A DNA stretch of 64,000 bases from Azonexus hydrophilus (GTDB lineage: Bacteria > Pseudomonadota > Gammaproteobacteria > Burkholderiales > Rhodocyclaceae), in contig NZ_MTHD01000003.1 in the NCBI RefSeq assembly GCF_001956855.1, positions 434,001-498,000 of the forward strand, read 5' to 3'. Below are positions 10,313 through 18,769 of this stretch, piece after piece. The notes under the pieces are model-generated. The model was not told where the DNA came from and made no database searches. It worked only from the letters and a program-made list of their open reading frames with translations. Within the stretch, counting starts at the first letter, position 1, and the number at the start of each line of letters is the position of its first letter. The translations under genes and the position numbers were made by a program.

Positions 10313-10328
10313 CTGCGGTCGACCGCAG
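10313..10328. repeat. 16-bp perfect palindrome CTGCGGTCGACCGCAG
   Basis: Lies between the rpsT terminator and the end of the convergent DUF3579 gene. The 14-bp core TGCGGTCGACCGCA occurs again in the non-coding region at 53276-53289. Function unknown; it may be an intergenic repeat of this genome or a protein-binding site. Confidence 0.6.
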
Positions 10329-10335
10329 CATTGGT

Positions 10336-10635
10336 TCATTTTTTGCCATCAAGCGGGCAGACGCCGTCAACGATCTGCAGGTCGTTGTCCTGGGCGAAGT
10401 TGAGCATGAAGCGGTAGGCCATCGGTTCGATTTCGCCTAGGCGTCCATCGACGAATACCGCCTTGTCACCATTGAAATCGCCAGGGCCAACGTAGGGTGA
10501 GTATTTCATCTTGCGTTCTGCGCCGAAGGCGGACATGACGCCGCACAGGCGTTCGGCCCAGTCGCTGGGACGAAATTTTTTCCCCTCCTTGGTAACGCCG
10601 ACAATGATGAATGTGGTCGATTCTTGAGTTGTCAT
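10336..10635 (-). CDS. DUF3579 family protein
   Basis: 99-residue conserved betaproteobacterial protein of unknown function. Recognisable by TTFIIVGVTKEGKKFRPSDW, AERLCGVMSAFG and YSPYVGP. No signal peptide or membrane segment, so cytoplasmic. It stands alone, convergent with rpsT and 212 bases downstream of nrdJ, separated from it by the nrdJ terminator. No function is assigned. Confidence 0.85.
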   Translation of the reverse strand: MTTQESTTFIIVGVTKEGKKFRPSDWAERLCGVMSAFGAERKMKYSPYVGPGDFNGDKAVFVDGRLGEIEPMAYRFMLNFAQDNDLQIVDGVCPLDGKK

Positions 10636-10775
10636 TTTGTACTCTGCATTTATGGGTATGCGACCTTGCGTGTCAGCGCATTCTAGCAGAAGCGAGTGGT
10701 CTTACCACAATCCGGCGCGGCCTTTGATGGCGCTGAAAGGCTTGTCGCTTCGGGTTTTCGGCTTGCTGCCCGGAA

Positions 10776-10812
10776 TGGAAAAAGCCCATCAAACTTGCGC
10801 TTGATGGGCTTT
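10776..10812 (-). terminator. Rho-independent terminator of nrdJ
   Basis: On the minus strand a 12-bp stem AAAGCCCATCAA / TTGATGGGCTTT with an 8-base loop, followed by a T run; it lies about 36 bases after the nrdJ stop. Confidence 0.88.
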
Positions 10813-10847
10813 CGCATTCGTTGTGACCAGTTTCGTCCGGAGGGGTC

Positions 10848-13745
10848 TCAGCCGCAGGTTCCCACGGCGCCGCAGGCGGTGCAGAAATCACAGCCATCCT
10901 TGCGGATCATCGTGTGGTTGCCGCATTCGCCGCACAGCTTGCCCTGGGTCGGCAGCACCTTGTTGCTGGTGGTGTCTTCCGGCGCTTCGAGGATACCCAT
11001 CTGCTGCAGCGGGAAGCCGGCTTCGTCGAGGATGCCGAGCATGGCGTAGCGGTGGATGATCAGTTGGGCGATGTAGGCGACCGTCGACGGGTAGGTCTGC
11101 TGCTTGCGCGAACCCGGGACGAAGGCCATGAAGTCGCCGAACGGCTCGGAGTAGTCGAGCAGCTTGCGCAACTTCATGCCGATCCAGGCCGGATCGACGA
11201 CGCGCATGTCGAGCGACAGCAGCTTGCACAGGCCGTCGAGGGCACGCGGGTAGTTGCCGGCGAGCCACATCGAGTAGGGGCGGGTGACGCCGTCGGGCAG
11301 CGTGATTTCCTTCAGGCCGAGGACGAAGTCTTCGCCGGTCGAAGCGTTGTTGATGTCCACCGTCCAGGACAGCGTGCCGTCGGTGCCGGTCTTCGGCTCC
11401 TTGGTGCTGAACAGGGCGTCCTTGACCGGGGTCGGGCCGTCGTGCGAGAGGGCGCCGAGCTGTTCGACGCGCCAGCTGATGACCTGGGCCATGGCCGAGA
11501 CGACGGAGGGCATGCGCTTCTTTTCGCCATGCGGCGGCATGTGCATTTCGAAGGCATCGCCCGGGGTCTTGGACAGGGCTTCGAGCTTCATTTCCAGCCA
11601 GGCGTGGTCGTTGGCGCGCATGTCCATCGACAGCGTCTTGGCAACGGCGCCAAGGCCGCGCGGTTCGGCCGGGCCGTTGGCCCAGACTTCGAACGGCCAG
11701 GCATGGCCTTCCTGCTCGACGTGGCCGACGAACAGCGCGAACTTGCCGATCGGCGAGTCGACCATGTAGGTCCAGCACAGGTTGCCTTCCGGCAGGTTCG
11801 GGCGGCCCGGCCAGCGCAGGCTGGAGAGCACCGGCGCCGGCAGGTTCTTGATCGACAGGCGGCGGTTGGCATCGGTGACGAAATCCTGCGGCGACTTGGC
11901 GTCGTCGGCGGTTTCCTTGGCCGGTTCGTTCGAGGTGACCGAGAGCACGGAGCCCAGCACGCTGTTCGGGCGGTAGGTGGCCAGACCTTTCAGGCCGGCC
12001 TTCCAGGCTTGCATGTAGAGATCCTGGAAGTCTTCATACGGATAGTCGCCGGGGACGTTGACCGTCTTCGAGATCGAGGTGTCGACGAAGGGGGCAACGG
12101 CAGCGACCATGTCGGCGTGGGCTTTGGCCGAGATTTCCAGGGCGGTGACGAAGTAGTCCGGCAGCTTGCTGACATCGCCGCCCTGATGCTTGTACAGGCG
12201 CCAGGCGTAGTCCTCGACCGAATATTCCTTGATCGTGCCGTCCTGCATCCGCTTCTTGCGGTTGTAGGTCCAGGAGAACGGCGGTTCGATGCCGTTCGAG
12301 GCGTTGTCGGCGAAGGCCAGCGAAATGGTGCCGGTCGGCGCGATCGACAGCAGGTGCGAGTTGCGCAGGCCGTGCTTGCGGATTTCGGCCTTGACGTCGG
12401 CGGGCAGACGCGAGGCGAAATTGCCGCCGGAGAGATACAGTTCGGCGTTGAACAGCGGGAAAGCGCCGCGTTCCTTGGCCATGTCGACCGAGTACAGGTA
12501 GGCGGTGTCACGCATGAATTCGCTGATGCGAGCGGCCATGGCGCGGGCTTCGGCCTTGTCGTAGCGCAGGCGCAGCATGGCCAGCGCATCGCCGAGGCCG
12601 GTGAAGCCGAGGCCGACGCGGCGCTTGTTGGCGGCTTCCTGCTGCTGGCGTTCGAGCGGCCAGTGGGTGGCGTCGAGCACGTTGTCGAGCATGCGGGTGG
12701 AGATGCGGATGACTTCGGCGAACTCGTCGAAATCGAAGCTGGCGGCATCGGAGAAGGCGTCGCGGACGAACAGCGTCAGGTTGATCGAACCCAGGCAGCA
12801 GCAGCCGTACGGGGGCAGCGGCTGTTCGGCACAGGGGTTGGTGGCCTCAATCACTTCGCAGTAATTGAGGTTGTTGTCCTTGTTCATCCGGTCGAGGAAC
12901 AGGATGCCCGGTTCGGCGTGGTCGTAGGTCGATTTCATGACCTGGTCCCACAGGTCGCGGGCGCGTACCTTGCGGTAGACCCAGATGCCGTCGTCGCGCT
13001 GGTAGGCGCCGGCTTCGCGCATGTCGGCGTTGGGTTCGGCGCGGTGGGCGAGTTCGACATCGCCGTCGGCATCAACGGCTTCCATGAAGGCATCGGTGAC
13101 GCCGATGGAAATGTTGAAATTGGTCAGGTCGCCTTTGTCCTTGGCGTGGATGAATTCCTCGATGTCCGGGTGGTCGCAGCGCAGCACGCCCATCTGGGCA
13201 CCGCGGCGGGCGCCGGCGGATTCGACGGTTTCGCAGGAGCGGTCGAAGACGCGCATGTACGACACCGGGCCGGAGGCGCGCGATTGCGTGCCCTTGACGC
13301 GGGCGCCTTGCGGGCGGATGGACGAGAAATCGTAGCCGACGCCACCGCCGCGGCGCATGGTTTCAGCGGCCTGGGCGAGGGCGGTGTAGATGCCGGGCTT
13401 GCCGTCGGTATTCTCGACGATGGAGTCGCCAACCGGTTGCACGAAGCAGTTGATCAGCGTTGCCTGGAGGTCGGTGCCGGCAGCGGAATTGATGCGGCCG
13501 GCCGGAATGAAGCCGTTTTCCTGGGCCCACAGGAACTTCGATTCCCAGTGGGCGCGATCGGCTTCCTGCTCGACCTGGGCCAGCGCGTAGGCGACGCGGC
13601 GGCGCACGTCATGAACGTTGGTTTCCTTGCCCTTGGCGTATTTTTCAATGAGGACTTCGCCGGAGATTTCCTGCTCGGGCAGCGGTGCGAATTGCGGCGG
13701 GGCGGGAATGTCGGTCAGTGACAGCTGCTCGGCGATTTTGCTCAT
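10848..13745 (-). CDS. nrdJ: Adenosylcobalamin-dependent (class II) ribonucleoside-diphosphate reductase
   Basis: Reduces ribonucleotides to deoxyribonucleotides using adenosylcobalamin as radical source, independent of O2. The 965-residue protein has the class II active-site signature [20 protein letters not shown], and the phosphate-binding segment [15 protein letters not shown]. An extended C-terminal region of the TSCPD type ends in a cysteine cluster with CGECG, CDFC and CGAVGTCG, likely for thioredoxin-like reduction or metal binding. ATG at 13745. The two NrdR boxes at 13795-13841 imply repression by NrdR when dNTP/ATP pools are high. No B12 riboswitch was seen in the short 5' region. 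Confidence 0.95.
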   Translation of the reverse strand: MSKIAEQLSLTDIPAPPQFAPLPEQEISGEVLIEKYAKGKETNVHDVRRRVAYALAQVEQEADRAHWESKFLWAQENGFIPAGRINSAAGTDLQATLINCFVQPVGDSIVENTDGKPGIYTALAQAAETMRRGGGVGYDFSSIRPQGARVKGTQSRASGPVSYMRVFDRSCETVESAGARRGAQMGVLRCDHPDIEEFIHAKDKGDLTNFNISIGVTDAFMEAVDADGDVELAHRAEPNADMREAGAYQRDDGIWVYRKVRARDLWDQVMKSTYDHAEPGILFLDRMNKDNNLNYCEVIEATNPCAEQPLPPYGCCCLGSINLTLFVRDAFSDAASFDFDEFAEVIRISTRMLDNVLDATHWPLERQQQEAANKRRVGLGFTGLGDALAMLRLRYDKAEARAMAARISEFMRDTAYLYSVDMAKERGAFPLFNAELYLSGGNFASRLPADVKAEIRKHGLRNSHLLSIAPTGTISLAFADNASNGIEPPFSWTYNRKKRMQDGTIKEYSVEDYAWRLYKHQGGDVSKLPDYFVTALEISAKAHADMVAAVAPFVDTSISKTVNVPGDYPYEDFQDLYMQAWKAGLKGLATYRPNSVLGSVLSVTSNEPAKETADDAKSPQDFVTDANRRLSIKNLPAPVLSSLRWPGRPNLPEGNLCWTYMVDSPIGKFALFVGHVEQEGHAWPFEVWANGPAEPRGLGAVAKTLSMDMRANDHAWLEMKLEALSKTPGDAFEMHMPPHGEKKRMPSVVSAMAQVISWRVEQLGALSHDGPTPVKDALFSTKEPKTGTDGTLSWTVDINNASTGEDFVLGLKEITLPDGVTRPYSMWLAGNYPRALDGLCKLLSLDMRVVDPAWIGMKLRKLLDYSEPFGDFMAFVPGSRKQQTYPSTVAYIAQLIIHRYAMLGILDEAGFPLQQMGILEAPEDTTSNKVLPTQGKLCGECGNHTMIRKDGCDFCTACGAVGTCG

Positions 13746-13794
13746 TGATGGCTCCTCTTGGCTGGTCTTGTTCGGTTGTTCGAGGGAGTCAAAT

Positions 13795-13841
13795 CTACTA
13801 GATCTAGTGGGTCAAGGCAATACGTTGACTATATGCGGTGT
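13795..13841 (-). promoter_or_regulatory. Pair of NrdR boxes upstream of nrdJ
   Basis: Two 16-bp elements, 13795-13810 (CTACTAGATCTAGTGG) and 13826-13841 (TGACTATATGCGGTGT), resemble the NrdR consensus ACACwATATATwGTGT and start exactly 31 bases apart, about three helical turns, the spacing known for NrdR operators. The first contains a perfect 12-bp palindrome ACTAGATCTAGT. They lie 50-96 bases upstream of the nrdJ start, in the promoter zone. Confidence 0.8.
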
Positions 13842-13887
13842 TTTCTGCATTGCCCTTCAGTGCTTCTGTCATGTCCGCAAAAAGCCC

Positions 13888-13925
13888 GAAAAAACAAGGC
13901 TCCGGCACCTTTCGGTGGCGGAGCC
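13888..13925 (-). terminator. Rho-independent terminator of the ackA operon
   Basis: On the minus strand a long GC-rich stem beginning GGCTCCGCCACC and closing GGTGCCGGAGCC around a GAAA tetraloop is followed by TTGTTTTTT. It lies about 21 bases after the ackA stop. Confidence 0.9.
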
Positions 13926-13945
13926 CGGGGTGAAAAAAAGATTTG

Positions 13946-15127
13946 TTAAAGGGCGAGCAGTGTCTGTGCGTGGTGCGCCATCATCCATTCCTCGTTGGTC
14001 GGAATGACCAGCACGTCGACCGGGCTGTTGCCGGCGCTGATGACGATGTCGTGACGGGCGTTGGCTTCCGGATTGACGCGGATGCCCAGCCATTCCGACT
14101 GCAGGCAGACACGGCGGCGGACTTCGGCGGCGTGTTCGCCGATACCGCCGGTGAATACCACGGCATCGACACCGCCGGCGGCGGCGGCCAGTGAGCCGAG
14201 TTCGCGGGCGATGCGGTAGCAGAACAGCTCGACCGCCTCACGGGCTTCCGTCTTGTTGCTGGCGAGCAGCGTACGCATGTCCTGGCTGATGCCGGAGACG
14301 CCGAGCAGGCCGGATTCCTTGTAGAGGATGCGGGTCATGTCCTTGACCGTCAGTCCCTTGGTTTCCATCAGGTGCAGGATCACGCCGGGGTCGAGGTTGC
14401 CGCAGCGGGTGCCCATCATCAGGCCGTCGATGGTCGAGAAACCGAGCGTCGTGCCGACGCATTTGCGATTGACCATGGCCGCCATGCTGGCGCCGTTGCC
14501 CAGGTGGGCGACGATGACCCTGCCGTCGGCGCGGTGCGAGTGCTGCGGCAGCGTGCGGGCGATGTACTCGTAGGACAGGCCGTGGAAGCCGTAGCGCTTG
14601 ATGCCTTCTGCGGTCAACGCCCGCGGCAGGCCAAAAAGCTGGGCGACGTCGGGCTGGCTGCGGTGGAAGGCGGTGTCGAAGCAGGCCACCTGCGGCACCT
14701 CGGGCAGCAGCGCCTGCAGCGCCTTGATGCCGGCGACGTTGTGCGGTTCGTGCAGCGGTGCCAGCGGAATGAAGCTTTCCAGGTGGCCGAGCACGGTGTC
14801 GTCGACGACGATCGGCTGCGCGTAGCGGTCGCCGCCATGGACGACGCGGTGGCCGACGCTGACGATCTGCCAGCCGGTATAGGCTTCGAGGAACCATTGC
14901 AGCATGGCGTCGAGGGCGACGGTATGGCTGACGGCTTCTCCCGCGATCAACTGGTCGGCGATGCGTTCGCCGGCACGGTTCTTGGCTACGAGTTTCGTGG
15001 CGTTGGTGCCGATGCCGTCGATCTGGCCGGAGACTTCGGCTTCCGGCGAAATCGGGTGGGCGAGCGGGAAAAGGGCGAACTTGATCGAGGACGATCCAGC
15101 GTTGATCGTCAAAATGCCTTGTTTCAT
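13946..15127 (-). CDS. ackA: Acetate kinase
   Basis: Interconverts acetate + ATP and acetyl phosphate + ADP in the cytoplasm; with the upstream phosphotransacetylase it forms the acetate/acetyl-CoA pathway. The ATG at 15127 gives 393 residues starting MKQGILTINAGSSSIKFALF, the acetate kinase N-terminal phosphate-binding strand. Further signatures are GHRVVHGG, CFDTAFH, RYGFHGLSYEY, HLGNGASMAA and FTGGIGEHA. The start is 2 bases after the pta stop, so the two are co-translated. It is the last gene of a four-gene operon. Confidence 0.96.
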   Translation of the reverse strand: MKQGILTINAGSSSIKFALFPLAHPISPEAEVSGQIDGIGTNATKLVAKNRAGERIADQLIAGEAVSHTVALDAMLQWFLEAYTGWQIVSVGHRVVHGGDRYAQPIVVDDTVLGHLESFIPLAPLHEPHNVAGIKALQALLPEVPQVACFDTAFHRSQPDVAQLFGLPRALTAEGIKRYGFHGLSYEYIARTLPQHSHRADGRVIVAHLGNGASMAAMVNRKCVGTTLGFSTIDGLMMGTRCGNLDPGVILHLMETKGLTVKDMTRILYKESGLLGVSGISQDMRTLLASNKTEAREAVELFCYRIARELGSLAAAAGGVDAVVFTGGIGEHAAEVRRRVCLQSEWLGIRVNPEANARHDIVISAGNSPVDVLVIPTNEEWMMAHHAQTLLAL

Positions 15128-15129
15128 GG

Positions 15130-16548
15130 TCAGGTGGTTCCGTTCTTGCGGTTGGCGTGAGCGACCAGCGCGGCGATCACGCAGGAGGCGGTGCGGGTTT
15201 CGGCGGTATCGGCGCGGCTGGTCAGCACGATCGGCACCTTGGTACCGAGCACGATGCCAGCGGTCAGCGCGTTGGCCAGGTATTCGAGCTGCTTGGCCAC
15301 CATGTTGCCGGATTCGAGGTCGGGGACGACGAGGATTTCGGCGTGGCCGGCGACGGCCGACTTGATGCCCTTGGTCTTGGCGGCAACGATGGAGACGGCG
15401 TTGTCGAAAGCCAGCGGGCCGTCGAGGATGCCGCCCTTGATCTGGCCGCGGTCGGCCATCTTGCACAGCGCGGCGGCGTCGAGCGTGGACTGGATCTTCG
15501 GATTGACCGTCTCGACGGCGGACAGGATCGCCACCTTCGGTTCGGGAATGCCGATGATGTGGGCCAGATCGATGGCGTTGCGGATGATGTCGGCCTTTTC
15601 TTCCAGCGTCGGTGCGATGTTGATCGCCGCGTCGGTGATCATCAGCGGCCGGTGGTAGGTCGGCACGTCCATCAGGAAGACGTGGCTGATGCGGCGACTG
15701 GTGCGCAGGCCGTTGGCGCGGGCAACGACTTCGGCCATCAGTTCGTCGGTGTGCAGACTGCCCTTCATCAGCGCCTCGGCGTCGCCGGTCTTGACCAGCG
15801 ATACGGCCATTGCTGCGGAGTCGTGACTGTGCGCGGCATGGACGATGCGGATGCCGTGCAGGTCGATGCCGAATTCCTCGGCAATGGCGCGGATCTTGTT
15901 TTCCGGGCCGACCAGGATCGGCTCGATGATGCCGGCCTGAAAGGCCTGGACCGGACCCTTGAGGGATTCTTCGTCACAGGGGTGAGCCACGGCGGTCGGA
16001 ATCGGTTCGAGCCCCTTCACGCGCGCCAGCATCTGGGTGTAGCGCGCATGTTTGTCGTCGATGTGGATTTCCGGTGCCTGCCCGCCCTGCAGCCGGGAAA
16101 TCTTTTCGCTCGGTGCCAGCACTTCGGCGCTGCCGCGAACAACCTGCAGGCCTTCCTGGTTGGTGCAGACACAGTCGAAGACGATGTGCCGGTTGTGCTC
16201 GAATTTCTGCTTCACCGTAACGGTAATGACGATGCGGTCGCCGATGGTGACCGGCCGGGCGAAGTGCAGTGCCTGATCGACCAGGATGGTGCCGGGACCG
16301 GGGAACTGGGTGGCCAGCACCGTCGAGATCAGCGAACCGCTCCACATGCCGTGGGCGATGGCTTCGCGGAACATGCCGCTCTCCGAGTATTTCGGATCGA
16401 TGGTGGCCGGATTGACGTCGCCGGTCAGGATGGCAAACAGCTTGACGTCTTCCGGCATCAGCGTGCGGGTCAGGCTGGCGGTATCGCCGACGGCAATCTC
16501 GTCGTAGGTCTTGTTGACGAGGTATTGCTGCTCGCTTTTTTCATACAT
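15130..16548 (-). CDS. MaoC-like hydratase domain / phosphate acetyl(butyryl)transferase fusion
   Basis: Two-domain enzyme of 472 residues. Residues about 10-150 form a MaoC/(R)-specific enoyl-CoA hydratase-like hot-dog domain, with DVNPATIDPKYSE and AHGMWSGSLIS carrying the family's Asp and His. Residues about 165-470 are a phosphate acetyl/butyryltransferase (ILVGPENKIRAIAEE, MKGSLHTDELM, DAAINIAPTLEEKADI, GILDGPLAFDNA). I choose the ATG at 16548 (MYEKSEQQY) with AGGA about 8 bases upstream, over an in-frame GTG at 16581. Likely makes acetyl phosphate from acetyl-CoA with AckA; the hydratase part may link to 3-hydroxyacyl-CoA (PHA) metabolism, but this is inferred. Confidence 0.9.
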   Translation of the reverse strand: MYEKSEQQYLVNKTYDEIAVGDTASLTRTLMPEDVKLFAILTGDVNPATIDPKYSESGMFREAIAHGMWSGSLISTVLATQFPGPGTILVDQALHFARPVTIGDRIVITVTVKQKFEHNRHIVFDCVCTNQEGLQVVRGSAEVLAPSEKISRLQGGQAPEIHIDDKHARYTQMLARVKGLEPIPTAVAHPCDEESLKGPVQAFQAGIIEPILVGPENKIRAIAEEFGIDLHGIRIVHAAHSHDSAAMAVSLVKTGDAEALMKGSLHTDELMAEVVARANGLRTSRRISHVFLMDVPTYHRPLMITDAAINIAPTLEEKADIIRNAIDLAHIIGIPEPKVAILSAVETVNPKIQSTLDAAALCKMADRGQIKGGILDGPLAFDNAVSIVAAKTKGIKSAVAGHAEILVVPDLESGNMVAKQLEYLANALTAGIVLGTKVPIVLTSRADTAETRTASCVIAALVAHANRKNGTT

Positions 16549-16577
16549 GGCGTGGTTTCCTGGCTGGGATGAAGGGG

Positions 16578-17060
16578 TCACTCGCGGTTGGCGATCCGGC
16601 GTTCGCGCCTGCCGTCCGGGGTCGGCACGTCGACGCTCAGCGCCGGATGCAGCGCCAGCAGCGTGTCGAGTACCCAGGGATTGGCTTCGTAGGTGAATTC
16701 GCGTGCTTCCAGCGGTGCGCCGGAAAAGGCTTCGACAAACAGCGCCACCGCAGCGGAACGGCTGACGCCGTACTCACAATGCACCATCACGGTCATTTCG
16801 AACGGAGCGGCATGGAGTTCTTCGACAAACCCGGAAATGCTTCGTGCCATGTTGCGGTCGAACAGGCCGGGCAGGGCCGGCTGGTATTCGTCGGCCGGCA
16901 CGGCATCGAAAAACGACAGCCGGAGGACATGCCGGAACAATGGGTCGAGGCGGGCTTCCGGGGTCGTCGGGTCGGTGATTGAAATCACCGCCATGTAGGG
17001 ATTGCCTTCCAGCGATTCGGCCAGCTTGCGCGAGGTGAAACGGACGTGGTTGATGGTCAT
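16578..17060 (-). CDS. Cysteine-based tyrosine/dual-specificity phosphatase-like protein
   Basis: 160-residue cytoplasmic protein with the Cys-phosphatase P-loop HCEYGVSRS (HCx5R) at about residues 93-101, preceded by strands and a helix typical of the small dual-specificity phosphatase fold (MAVISITDP..., FFDAVPADEY). The ATG at 17060 (MTINHVRF) is chosen; a longer frame upstream runs into the neighbouring gene. Substrate unknown. It is 31 bases after the kinase-like gene and 29 bases before the MaoC-Pta gene, so it is probably co-transcribed with acetate metabolism genes. Confidence 0.72.
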   Translation of the reverse strand: MTINHVRFTSRKLAESLEGNPYMAVISITDPTTPEARLDPLFRHVLRLSFFDAVPADEYQPALPGLFDRNMARSISGFVEELHAAPFEMTVMVHCEYGVSRSAAVALFVEAFSGAPLEAREFTYEANPWVLDTLLALHPALSVDVPTPDGRRERRIANRE

Positions 17061-17091
17061 CTTGCGGTCAACGCGGGTTTTTCGGCATTTT

Positions 17092-17670
17092 TCATTCCAT
17101 GAAGACCGGATCGGAAAACACCAGCGTGCCATCCTTGCGCATCATCAGGTTGTCGGCCTTGATCAGGTCGGGCAGGGCGCCATAGTCATCGGAGAAGGTT
17201 TCCAGCGCCTGCAGCGACTGCTGCACGGTGTCAGCCCAGCCCATCGGTGTCACCGCCAGATGGTGCAGGGCGATGCGGCCCATGTCCTGGGCCAGGTTGC
17301 GCCACATCATGCAGGCGTCGAAATAGGACGTGGAAATCTTCGTTGCGACCTCGGCCGCTTCGCCGGCGCCGGGTAACGGATAAAGCCGCTCGACCTCGAC
17401 GACATGAAAGGGATAGCCGCGACTGGAGCGGCCGACCGCCCCGTGATCGGCGAAGACCACGGGAAAGTGCCGGCCGGTCGGCCGGTCTTCCGCGGTGTAA
17501 TAGGCGTAATCAGTCGGCGAGGAGAGGATCTTGTAGACGCGTTCCTGACCGTCGACCGTGTCGGCTTCGAGCACGATGGTGCTCTCGCCGCGGCCGATTT
17601 CCTTTCTGCCCTTGAGCAGCGGATGATCGGGGACCGGGTCGGTGATGATGCAGGCTGGATTCTCGTCCAT
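17092..17670 (-). CDS. Uncharacterised protein with kinase-like motifs
   Basis: 192-residue protein, no signal peptide. The N-terminal third contains a glycine-rich segment IGRGESTIVLEA (about residues 25-36) and a lysine in RVYKIL (Lys47), resembling the nucleotide loop and VAIK lysine of protein-kinase-like folds. The C terminus has DLIKADNLMMRKDGTLVFSD (residues 168-187), reminiscent of a catalytic loop plus metal-binding DP/DFG-like step, but spacing is not fully canonical and the classical HRD is absent. First gene of the operon with the phosphatase-like gene, MaoC-Pta and AckA. A small kinase acting with the neighbouring phosphatase is possible; unproven. Confidence 0.5.
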   Translation of the reverse strand: MDENPACIITDPVPDHPLLKGRKEIGRGESTIVLEADTVDGQERVYKILSSPTDYAYYTAEDRPTGRHFPVVFADHGAVGRSSRGYPFHVVEVERLYPLPGAGEAAEVATKISTSYFDACMMWRNLAQDMGRIALHHLAVTPMGWADTVQQSLQALETFSDDYGALPDLIKADNLMMRKDGTLVFSDPVFME

Positions 17671-17711
17671 GTTCTCTCCCTTGCTCGTCGGTTCTTCATG
17701 GCGAGCATACC

Positions 17712-17739
17712 GCAAGTCGGCGCCGGGGCGCCGGCTTGC
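17712..17739 (-). terminator. Strong hairpin after fabI
   Basis: 13-bp perfect inverted repeat GCAAGTCGGCGCC / GGCGCC(G)GCTTGC-type arms (17712-17724 and 17727-17739, with one G-T style position) lies 12 bases after the fabI stop. There is no T run, so intrinsic termination is uncertain; it may stabilise the fabI mRNA end. Confidence 0.5.
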
Positions 17740-17750
17740 GCTGCCGGTAC

Positions 17751-18542
17751 TCAGGCGACGATGTGCGCGCCGCCGTCAACGAAGATGGTCTGGCCGGTCA
17801 TGCCCGAGGAGCCTGGGGTGCACAGGAAGGCGGTCAGGGCGCCGACTTCGTCGATGGTCACGGTACGGCCGAGCGGTGCCTTCTGGGCATCGGATTCGAG
17901 CAGGTTGTTGAAGTTGGCAATGCCTGAAGCGGCGCGGGTCATGATCGGGCCGGGCGACACGGCGAAGACGCGGATACCCTTGGGGCCGAGGTCGTAAGCC
18001 ATGTAGCGGACGGCCGACTCAAGCGCTGCCTTGATGATGCCCATGACGCCGTAGTTGCGCACCACGCGTTCGGCGCCAAGGTAGGACATGGTGATCAGCG
18101 AACCGCCGTGGGCCATCAGCGGCTCGAGGGCCTTGGCCATGCGCAGGAAGCTGTGGCAGGAGACATTCATCGCCGAGTCGAAGCCTTCTTCGGTGGCGTC
18201 GATAACGCGACCGTGCAGGTCTTCGGCATTGCAGAAGGCCATCGAATGGATGGCGAAATCGAGTTCGCCGAAGGTTTCACCACACTGGGCGATGACGCTT
18301 TCCAGGCTGCCTTCCTCGGCGACATCGAGCTTCAGGAACAGCTTGGCGCCGAGTCCTTCGGCCAGCGGCTGGGTGTACTTGGCGGTCTTGTCGTTCTGGT
18401 AGGTGATGGCGATTTCGCCGCCCAGCGCGACGATGGCCTTGGCAACGGCGTAGGCGATCGACTTGTCGTTGGCGACCCCGGTGACCAGGCCTTTTTTGCC
18501 GGCGAGCGGGAGGTGCGAGGTATTTTCGTTGGTGGCGTTCAT
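17751..18542 (-). CDS. fabI: Enoyl-[acyl-carrier-protein] reductase (NADH)
   Basis: Last step of each fatty-acid elongation cycle, reducing trans-2-enoyl-ACP. Short-chain dehydrogenase fold of 263 residues from ATG 18542. The FabI-type active site is present in SYLGAERVVRNYGVMGIIKA, where Tyr and Lys are spaced by six residues as in FabI rather than the three of other SDRs. The N-terminal cofactor segment is KGLVTGVANDKSIAYAVA, and the C terminus GQTIFVDGGAHIVA is typical. An upstream in-frame extension to 18656 covers a direct repeat and lacks family similarity, so is rejected. Confidence 0.96.
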   Translation of the reverse strand: MNATNENTSHLPLAGKKGLVTGVANDKSIAYAVAKAIVALGGEIAITYQNDKTAKYTQPLAEGLGAKLFLKLDVAEEGSLESVIAQCGETFGELDFAIHSMAFCNAEDLHGRVIDATEEGFDSAMNVSCHSFLRMAKALEPLMAHGGSLITMSYLGAERVVRNYGVMGIIKAALESAVRYMAYDLGPKGIRVFAVSPGPIMTRAASGIANFNNLLESDAQKAPLGRTVTIDEVGALTAFLCTPGSSGMTGQTIFVDGGAHIVA

Positions 18543-18571
18543 TTTGTTTTTCCAGGCGAGTGTCGTGCGCC

Positions 18572-18643
18572 GATGCTGCAATGCAGCATCGTTGGCGTGC
18601 GACCGGGGTTGAGACGAGGGCTGTTCATGCTGTGGTGCAGCAT
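18572..18643. repeat. Two copies of a GATGCTGCA/TGCAGCATC inverted repeat upstream of fabI
   Basis: A perfect 9+1+9 palindrome (18572-18590) is followed about 37 bases further by a second imperfect copy (18627-18643, ATGCTG/CAGCAT). Both lie between the fabI start and hoxF, within 30-100 bases of fabI, so they could be tandem operators or hairpins in the fabI leader. The binding factor is unknown. Confidence 0.55.
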
Positions 18644-18769
18644 CATTCTTGCACATTCCGGCTACGTTTTGGTGACATGGAAAACGCTAGCGATTTGATC
18701 TGAGACAAGAAACGGCAAATTTCCGGTGCTAGTCTCTCGTTCGTCATTTCATGTTTTCCGGAGGCTGTC

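Noticed and set aside
10914..13721. 935-codon open frame antisense to nrdJ
   Set aside because: Exact antiparallel shadow of a conserved gene in GC-rich DNA; protein has no recognisable domain.
13746..13945. Cobalamin riboswitch before nrdJ
   Set aside because: No B12-box or long structured leader is visible in the 200 bases.
15157..16572. 471-codon frame antisense to the MaoC-Pta gene
   Set aside because: Shadow frame, no family motifs or ribosome-binding site.
18695..18708. FNR-like site TTGAT-CTGA-GACAA before hoxF
   Set aside because: The right half has two mismatches; too weak to call.
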